Shown: positions 59,770 through 64,000 of the stretch, piece after piece
Numbering within the stretch: position 1 is the first letter of the stretch
Layout: each line of letters opens with the position of its first letter
Assembly (NCBI GenBank): GCA_016617855.1
Contig: JAECUM010003271.1
Location: 42,102 to 106,101, forward strand
Length of the DNA stretch: 64,000 nucleotides
Origin: Megalonaias nervosa
Taxonomy: Eukaryota; Mollusca; Bivalvia; Unionida; Unionidae
Reading direction: 5' to 3'
Notes under the pieces: model-generated
Seen by the model: the letters and a program-made list of their open reading frames with translations, nothing else
Databases searched by the model: none
Told to the model about the DNA's origin: nothing
Position numbers and translations under genes: made by a program

Positions 59770-59861
59770 TTTGGTGTTGGTGATTTTGTTTTCTTTTTTT
59801 TTGTTGGCGATTTTGTTGTTGGTGGTTTTGTTGTTGGTGATTTTTTTTTTCGTTGTGGCAT
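59631..59861 (-). CDS. Basic core-like protein with Gly/Leu-rich tail
   Basis: 76 residues from ATG 59861, TTTTATGTAA 13 bases upstream. The N-terminus is Lys/Thr/Pro-rich (PTTKPPTTKSPTKKKK), then GGIIPFAPLLAGLAGSLLP. The design resembles small adenoviral pX/mu-type core peptides, which bind DNA and are cut by the viral protease; the GG before the hydrophobic part could be such a site. The last 46 codons overlap the protease frame. Confidence 0.7.
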   Translation of the reverse strand: MPQRKKKSPTTKPPTTKSPTKKKKTKSPTPKCKCNQTKQGGIIPFAPLLAGLAGSLLPNLLGIGRGLTLPGTRSHR

Positions 59862-59885
59862 TATAATATATTAATTACATAAAAT

Positions 59886-60287
59886 TCATAATTTTTTTAT
59901 TCCACTTCCACGAATAATACCACTACCCTCAACAGCTTTTTTTGTTGCGCCAGATATTGCGCCAGACGCTGCTGCTAGTCCTAATGTACCTAATGCTGGT
60001 AATATTTTTGCAGCTAATACTGATAATACCGGACCAAGAAAACCACCTTTGACGATAATGTCGTTTGCCATCGCTGTCATTTGTGTGACACTTAAATTTA
60101 AAACAAAAGGTTTTTTGTGATCGTATTTATTTGCTTGATTTTTGGTTAACATTAATTTTGTTAAGGTACCCGTTTTAGAATCAGGATTAATCTTTAATGA
60201 TACCTGTTTCTGCTTTACAATAGCAGCTGATAATTTTTTAACTTGACCATCAGTCAAATATATTTCTTTTACAATATATTTTGTCAT
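59886..60287 (-). CDS. Minor virion protein (KGGFLG family, Polinton)
   Basis: 133 residues from ATG 60287, which follows TTATATAAG; a longer frame to 60335 would overlap the capsid gene and is not preferred. The N-terminal half has two similar strand-rich modules, YLTDGQVKKLSAAI..VSLKI and LTKNQANK..PFVLNLSVTQM. The C-terminal half starts KGGFLGPVLSVLAAKILPAL and is Ala/Gly-rich, fitting a membrane-active or scaffolding peptide. Proteins of this layout sit beside the capsid gene in many Polintons; exact role not established. Confidence 0.72.
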   Translation of the reverse strand: MTKYIVKEIYLTDGQVKKLSAAIVKQKQVSLKINPDSKTGTLTKLMLTKNQANKYDHKKPFVLNLSVTQMTAMANDIIVKGGFLGPVLSVLAAKILPALGTLGLAAASGAISGATKKAVEGSGIIRGSGIKKL

Positions 60288-60306
60288 CTTATATAACGAT
60301 TGCAGA

Positions 60307-61845
60307 TTAAACTTGTATTGTCGTTTTACCTCCAACAGAATCTATCGTAACAAATTTATCGCTGATCACTAACGCGTATACGTACAACTGCGCTGCTGGA
60401 ACTTCTCCTAATGTCCAGGTAATTTCAATATCAGCTGTTGAATCAACTAATCTCTCGCTATGTTTGCTAACATCAAAATAAAATATTGGATAAAGTGTAC
60501 GAAATTCCTCTACTGATATTTGAGATCCATCTTCAGCATCTTGATATTTTTGTGCTGCGTCGATTAAGTACATGTACGGTCGAGTAACATTTTTATTAGC
60601 GTCATCTGTAAAATTACATTCTATCGCTCGTTCTGGATACTGCTTTGAATTTAGTCTAGCATATATTCGTCTAACATTAGCGTGGTCAAATATTGCATTA
60701 TTTTGTTGTTGGTTACCACGTCGCGCTTGCTGTTGAAATACGACATACAATTGTCTCGGCAGTTGTTCGCTTGATGTTGTTGTAACTCGCGATGTGAAGT
60801 CGGTAGTATTTGGAACCGCTGTTTGATATATTTTATGCTGATTAAAATAAATTTTGTTTGTATATTTATCAAGTATACTATTTAATTCTGCCGCTTTTGT
60901 GATTGACGGAGTTATACGCGGCATCCACAGCGCAAGTTTGTTTATGATAAACTGTACATCAGCTCCACCTAACCTAAACAGACAGTCGTTTTGTTCTGCC
61001 CGATCTAAAATAAGTGTATGCTTAACTCCACGAAATACTTTATCATAATCACGACAAAAGCCAAATATTGAACTTAACGGAAGCATCATTGTAATTTGAC
61101 GTGATCCTGCTGTAAGTGATCTTCGCCTAGCAAAACCTTCATTATAACGTGGATTTTTTATGTCAATTGTGTTGTTGATTAAATCTAACATTGCAACGGC
61201 ATCTGCAGCTGCTCCTGGTGGAGTTACTCCAATATTATTACAAGCTGCAGTAAGTGAGAGTCTCACAGCGTCTGCGTTAGCACCTGCAGCTGGTGCAGCT
61301 ATACCTAGTGCATCTGCATTAACAATAAGAAAAGTTCTTACAATTGGAAGATCTGCAGCGGCATCAGCTCCGTGTACCAAAACACCTTTCGAGAAAAATT
61401 CGATTGATTCGGCTACACCCTGTCCAGTATCTTTAAACCACATCATATTCGTTGCAGTTGATCTCGAGTAATCATCGGAAAACGAAATAATATTTAAGAT
61501 TGTACTTGTAACTTGTAAGTGATTTGAAATATCTTCTATAGTTTGATTAGCTAGTTGATATCGGGCGCTTTTGAATAAACACCAGCCGTTATTTATAAGA
61601 GTTACTTTTGCTCCAGCTGCAATTGCAGCAGGTGGATTAGCTGTTGTCATAATCTGACCGCGAACTTCTAACATTGCCTTATGAGGCAGTAGAAATGTAT
61701 CTTCATCTCGAGTAAGAAATGTTCTAATACCAGTTTTATTTGGTTCATTAGAATTTTCATCAAGATACTCGACGTACTCAAATTCTGTTACAGTTTTATC
61801 AGTTTCATAAGGTTCTGTTAAATTGAGATAATTTTTAACAGACAT
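60307..61845 (-). CDS. MCP: Major capsid protein, double jelly-roll
   Basis: 512 residues, intact, from ATG 61845 with TTTTATGTAA 14 bases upstream. Landmarks of Polinton capsid proteins: MLPLSSIFGFCRDYDKVFRG followed by KHTLILDR, WMPRITPS, FDHANVRRIYARLNSKQYP, and a C-terminal WTLGEVPAAQLYVYALVIS. About 140-240 is an Ala/Gly-rich insertion (AAPAAGANADAV, PPGAAADAVA), probably a surface loop between the two jelly rolls. It would form the trimeric hexon-like unit of an icosahedral shell. All neighbours are structural genes on the same strand. Confidence 0.9.
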   Translation of the reverse strand: MSVKNYLNLTEPYETDKTVTEFEYVEYLDENSNEPNKTGIRTFLTRDEDTFLLPHKAMLEVRGQIMTTANPPAAIAAGAKVTLINNGWCLFKSARYQLANQTIEDISNHLQVTSTILNIISFSDDYSRSTATNMMWFKDTGQGVAESIEFFSKGVLVHGADAAADLPIVRTFLIVNADALGIAAPAAGANADAVRLSLTAACNNIGVTPPGAAADAVAMLDLINNTIDIKNPRYNEGFARRRSLTAGSRQITMMLPLSSIFGFCRDYDKVFRGVKHTLILDRAEQNDCLFRLGGADVQFIINKLALWMPRITPSITKAAELNSILDKYTNKIYFNQHKIYQTAVPNTTDFTSRVTTTSSEQLPRQLYVVFQQQARRGNQQQNNAIFDHANVRRIYARLNSKQYPERAIECNFTDDANKNVTRPYMYLIDAAQKYQDAEDGSQISVEEFRTLYPIFYFDVSKHSERLVDSTADIEITWTLGEVPAAQLYVYALVISDKFVTIDSVGGKTTIQV

Positions 61846-61871
61846 TTTTATTTATTAGATTACATAAAATT

Positions 61872-62234
61872 TTATTTCGGCGCTGTTACTTTAGATATTA
61901 ATTTTTGTATAATCTGCTCGCCTTTCGGTGATAAAAGTTTTTTCGTTGTCGTTATCATAGCACGTTGAATTTCTTTTGATGGAGCAATTTCTGATATAAC
62001 TTGTTTTATATCAGATGCAGACGGTGGATCTCCTTTTATTTTATCAGCTATTTTTTGTCCCACCGCAGTTCCAGCAGCAGATGCAGCCCCAGTTGCAAAA
62101 GCTTTACCTGCGTCTAGTGCAATTGGTGCAACTTTACGCGCGATTCCAGGAACATTTTCAATAACTTTAGTAAATATATTTCCAAAAAATCCTCCTACTA
62201 TTTTTCTTCGATAAATTTTTTTTCTCTGTTTCAT
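61872..62234 (-). CDS. Small basic pVI-like minor capsid protein
   Basis: 120 residues from ATG 62234; the frame extends to a GTG at 62270 but that is unlikely as a eukaryotic start. The basic N-terminus MKQRKKIYRRK precedes GGFFGNIFTKVIENVPGIAR, an amphipathic helix like the membrane-lytic part of adenovirus pVI, then an Ala/Gly-rich stretch. Between capsid and penton genes, as expected. Function inferred from layout. Confidence 0.68.
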   Translation of the reverse strand: MKQRKKIYRRKIVGGFFGNIFTKVIENVPGIARKVAPIALDAGKAFATGAASAAGTAVGQKIADKIKGDPPSASDIKQVISEIAPSKEIQRAMITTTKKLLSPKGEQIIQKLISKVTAPK

Positions 62235-62288
62235 TATATCTGAGGTTGCATAATTTTTATTATCAATCACGAAGTCGATTGTACACGC

Positions 62289-63044
62289 CTATGCAACGCG
62301 TAGTTTTAAATAATATGTAACGATTTCGTTGTTCACATCTATTTGTCTCCCCGACTGGTCTGTTAATTGCATTGTGATGCTTGTGATTTGATTCTCAACT
62401 ATAAGCGGATAATAGATAATATGCATCGGATTAATTTGCATAAGAGATCCCGGCGGAACTTCTGGTGAGAAACTGTAAATTGTTTGTCCCTTACTGCCTT
62501 TTGATGTGTGAGATCCAAATGCAATAGAACAATTAACAAGTATTGTGTTTACTTCTGTTATATTTACTAGCAGTTCACCATCATATGTAATAGCCTTATC
62601 AAAAGCACTATAAACTTTACCAGTGAATCCTAACAGTTGTGAAATACTTTTTTCTCTTGGTTCAAAACCGATAGTTATATTTCTCAGTGTCATCCTAGCT
62701 CGTAACGTGTTATAATTCGCTGCCAACTCGAAATTATCAGCCACACCACCAGCTTTTGTTATTATTTCTTTTATAGCTATGTTTAGATCAGAAATGTTAT
62801 AAGCTCCTTGTGGAATTTTTAATCTTCTTGTTATAGATATTGGAGATGTTGTAACCGGAATAAATGAAATTTCATCATTAACATCAGTTTTCACGTTAGC
62901 TATGGAATTACAGCAAGTGCAGGAAATTAATCCAATCTCATATTGTTTAGAAGGATCTAGTTGTATTGGCGGATTGTAATTTACTGAAAAGTTTGCGCTA
63001 TTTTCTGTCGTTTGACTCGAGTCTAGCAATAGTGTTGTTGACAT
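62289..63044 (-). CDS. Penton-like minor capsid protein, single jelly-roll
   Basis: 251 residues from ATG 63044. The order of landmarks is that of Polinton vertex proteins: N-terminal PIQLDPSKQYEIGLIS, then YNISDLNIAIKEI, ISQLLGF, INPMHIIYYPLIVENQITSI and a final QLTDQSGRQID. The middle CTCCNS cysteine cluster is unusual. Pentamers of this protein would fill the capsid vertices. Length matches the family. Confidence 0.85.
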   Translation of the reverse strand: MSTTLLLDSSQTTENSANFSVNYNPPIQLDPSKQYEIGLISCTCCNSIANVKTDVNDEISFIPVTTSPISITRRLKIPQGAYNISDLNIAIKEIITKAGGVADNFELAANYNTLRARMTLRNITIGFEPREKSISQLLGFTGKVYSAFDKAITYDGELLVNITEVNTILVNCSIAFGSHTSKGSKGQTIYSFSPEVPPGSLMQINPMHIIYYPLIVENQITSITMQLTDQSGRQIDVNNEIVTYYLKLRVA

Positions 63045-63078
63045 TGTTATTTATTATATTTTTATAAACTTAAATCAC

Positions 63079-64000
63079 CTAGATTAAGTCGCGGTGTAAA
63101 GTTTCATACTCGTCAGATGTTAATAAATTTTCTGATCTTAAATGATCAAGTATATCAACAATTTCATTATCGATTTCAGCACTAACATTACCGGCTTCTT
63201 TTGATGATATTAATAGCATTAATCTACCTATCATTTCAGTAGTTGATGTAAATATTTTTACACCTTCTCCAGTTTTTGATAATACAGATTTTTTATTTTT
63301 AAATCGATTATCATCGACTGATTTTAATTTTCTGTAAAAATTCCACCCTTTTCCATATTCTCTTTTTCTATAATCTTCTGCTGCCATTTTAAAGGTATTA
63401 GCGATAACACCCTTCCTAATTCTATTAAGGATTGGAGCCATATCGTCTTTTGTTATGGCTTCATCTAATTCTTTGTTAGCATTATTACTGTCTGTTATTA
63501 TTTTATTTAATATATCATTAAGTTTGTTGTATTTTTCTTCTGGCCAAGTTTTTATATAAATATATTTTACATTATCTTTTATATCAATATCTTTTAAAAA
63601 ATTATTATATTCCTCATCTGTTATTTTATTATTTGCTTGTTTTCTAAAAAATTGTCTTTGTTCTCCAATTTCCATAAACTTTACTGTTAACTCGCCAACT
63701 CTTTCTTGCTCTTTTTCAATATCCTCTATTTTTTCTGATATTTCACTTAAAATATTTCTAATTTCATGTGAAGTTAGTTCTGCTAATCTTCTTTCAAATA
63801 AAATCGGATTATTGATCAGCTGGTTTAGTTCAGCTTGCTTAACGGTGGGATCAGCAATATGTTTTACAAGTGCCTCAGCTAACTTTCTTTTTTCCTCATC
63901 AGATCTAGCAATAATTTTTACAGCAGCTGCTTCTTGTTGTTCTTTAACTAATCCGACCAAGCCTTTTTCTTGTAGTTGCTTAAGTTCTTCTTTTGATAGT
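63079..64000 (-). CDS. Coiled-coil Polinton protein, 5' end beyond window
   Basis: Open from the window edge (no start seen; a TTG at 63960 is not a real start) to the stop at 63079, at least 306 residues. The N-terminal two thirds are strongly charged coiled coil (ISEKIEDIEKEQERVGELTV). The C-terminal domain (about the last 70 residues) has KTGEGVKIFTSTTEMIGRLM, SKEAGN and a closing LLTSDEYETLHRDLI, a module found next to penton genes in other Polintons. Probably an internal virion or assembly protein. Confidence 0.75.
   Translation of the reverse strand, partial: LSKEELKQLQEKGLVGLVKEQQEAAAVKIIARSDEEKRKLAEALVKHIADPTVKQAELNQLINNPILFERRLAELTSHEIRNILSEISEKIEDIEKEQERVGELTVKFMEIGEQRQFFRKQANNKITDEEYNNFLKDIDIKDNVKYIYIKTWPEEKYNKLNDILNKIITDSNNANKELDEAITKDDMAPILNRIRKGVIANTFKMAAEDYRKREYGKGWNFYRKLKSVDDNRFKNKKSVLSKTGEGVKIFTSTTEMIGRLMLLISSKEAGNVSAEIDNEIVDILDHLRSENLLTSDEYETLHRDLI

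Larger units (their letters stand above)
51249..64000. mobile_element. Maverick/Polinton (adintovirus-like) element, left 12.75 kb
   Basis: Begins 5'-AGTAGTAAAGGATACC directly after ATATAT, exactly where repeat copy 4 stops matching copies 1 and 3. Polintons start with AG and make 6-bp target duplications. The gene set (protein-primed-type polymerase, retroviral-type integrase, adenain-like protease, double-jelly-roll capsid, penton) defines the group. The packaging ATPase and right terminal repeat must lie beyond the window. Nearly all frames are open, unlike the three relics, so insertion is recent. Confidence 0.93.

Overview
The window is metazoan nuclear DNA. Evidence: spliced genes with GT-AG introns, tRNA-derived SINEs, hAT-type MITEs, LTR-retrotransposon debris, long TA/CT/GA microsatellites and Maverick/Polinton DNA. 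A mollusc, most likely a bivalve, is my inference from the SINE type and overall repeat texture; no single gene proves it.

Host genes, both on the + strand. The last two coding exons of a selenium-binding protein 1 / methanethiol oxidase gene lie at 30-175 and 2228-2417. A complete six-exon gene for a small secreted protein with two FAS1 (fasciclin) domains spans 9858-34597. Its introns hold most of the left half of the window: minisatellites, MITEs, SINEs, a Gypsy reverse-transcriptase scrap, and a decayed Polinton DNA polymerase at 26.85-28.26 kb.

Old mobile DNA. Besides the polymerase relic there are two decayed Polinton loci, at 7.8-8.7 kb and 35.1-39.4 kb. They share an integrase type and a membrane-active minor capsid-like segment; the second also keeps packaging-ATPase and capsid-region remnants. 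From 42.1 to 51.25 kb the DNA is mostly a diverged low-copy repeat (five direct copies and one inverted fragment), with a solo LTR, a gag scrap and an unidentified 1.36-kb insertion.

Young Polinton/adintovirus-like element, 51,249 to the window end. It begins with 5'-AG inside the fourth full repeat copy, and the other copies act as an internal empty site. Its end carries a 23-bp near-perfect terminal hairpin with a G-rich loop strand, 69-bp subterminal repeats, and an inward promoter with a perfect three-unit heat-shock element, a TATA box and a consensus 5' splice site. Inside are open frames for: an unknown 150-aa protein; a protein-primed-type family B DNA polymerase; an HNH homing-type endonuclease; two small proteins, one resembling the C-terminus of VLTF3-type late transcription factors; a PLA2-like domain joined to a chromodomain integrase only across a ten-A run; a zinc-ribbon protein; an adenain-like protease overlapping a basic core protein; a glycine-rich minor virion protein; a double-jelly-roll major capsid protein; a small pVI-like protein; a penton-like minor capsid protein; and a coiled-coil protein cut by the window edge. 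The DNA-packaging ATPase and right terminus are not in the window. Most of the expected replication, integration, maturation and capsid genes are open, so this is a recent and possibly still functional endogenous virus-like transposon, apart from the integrase frame break.
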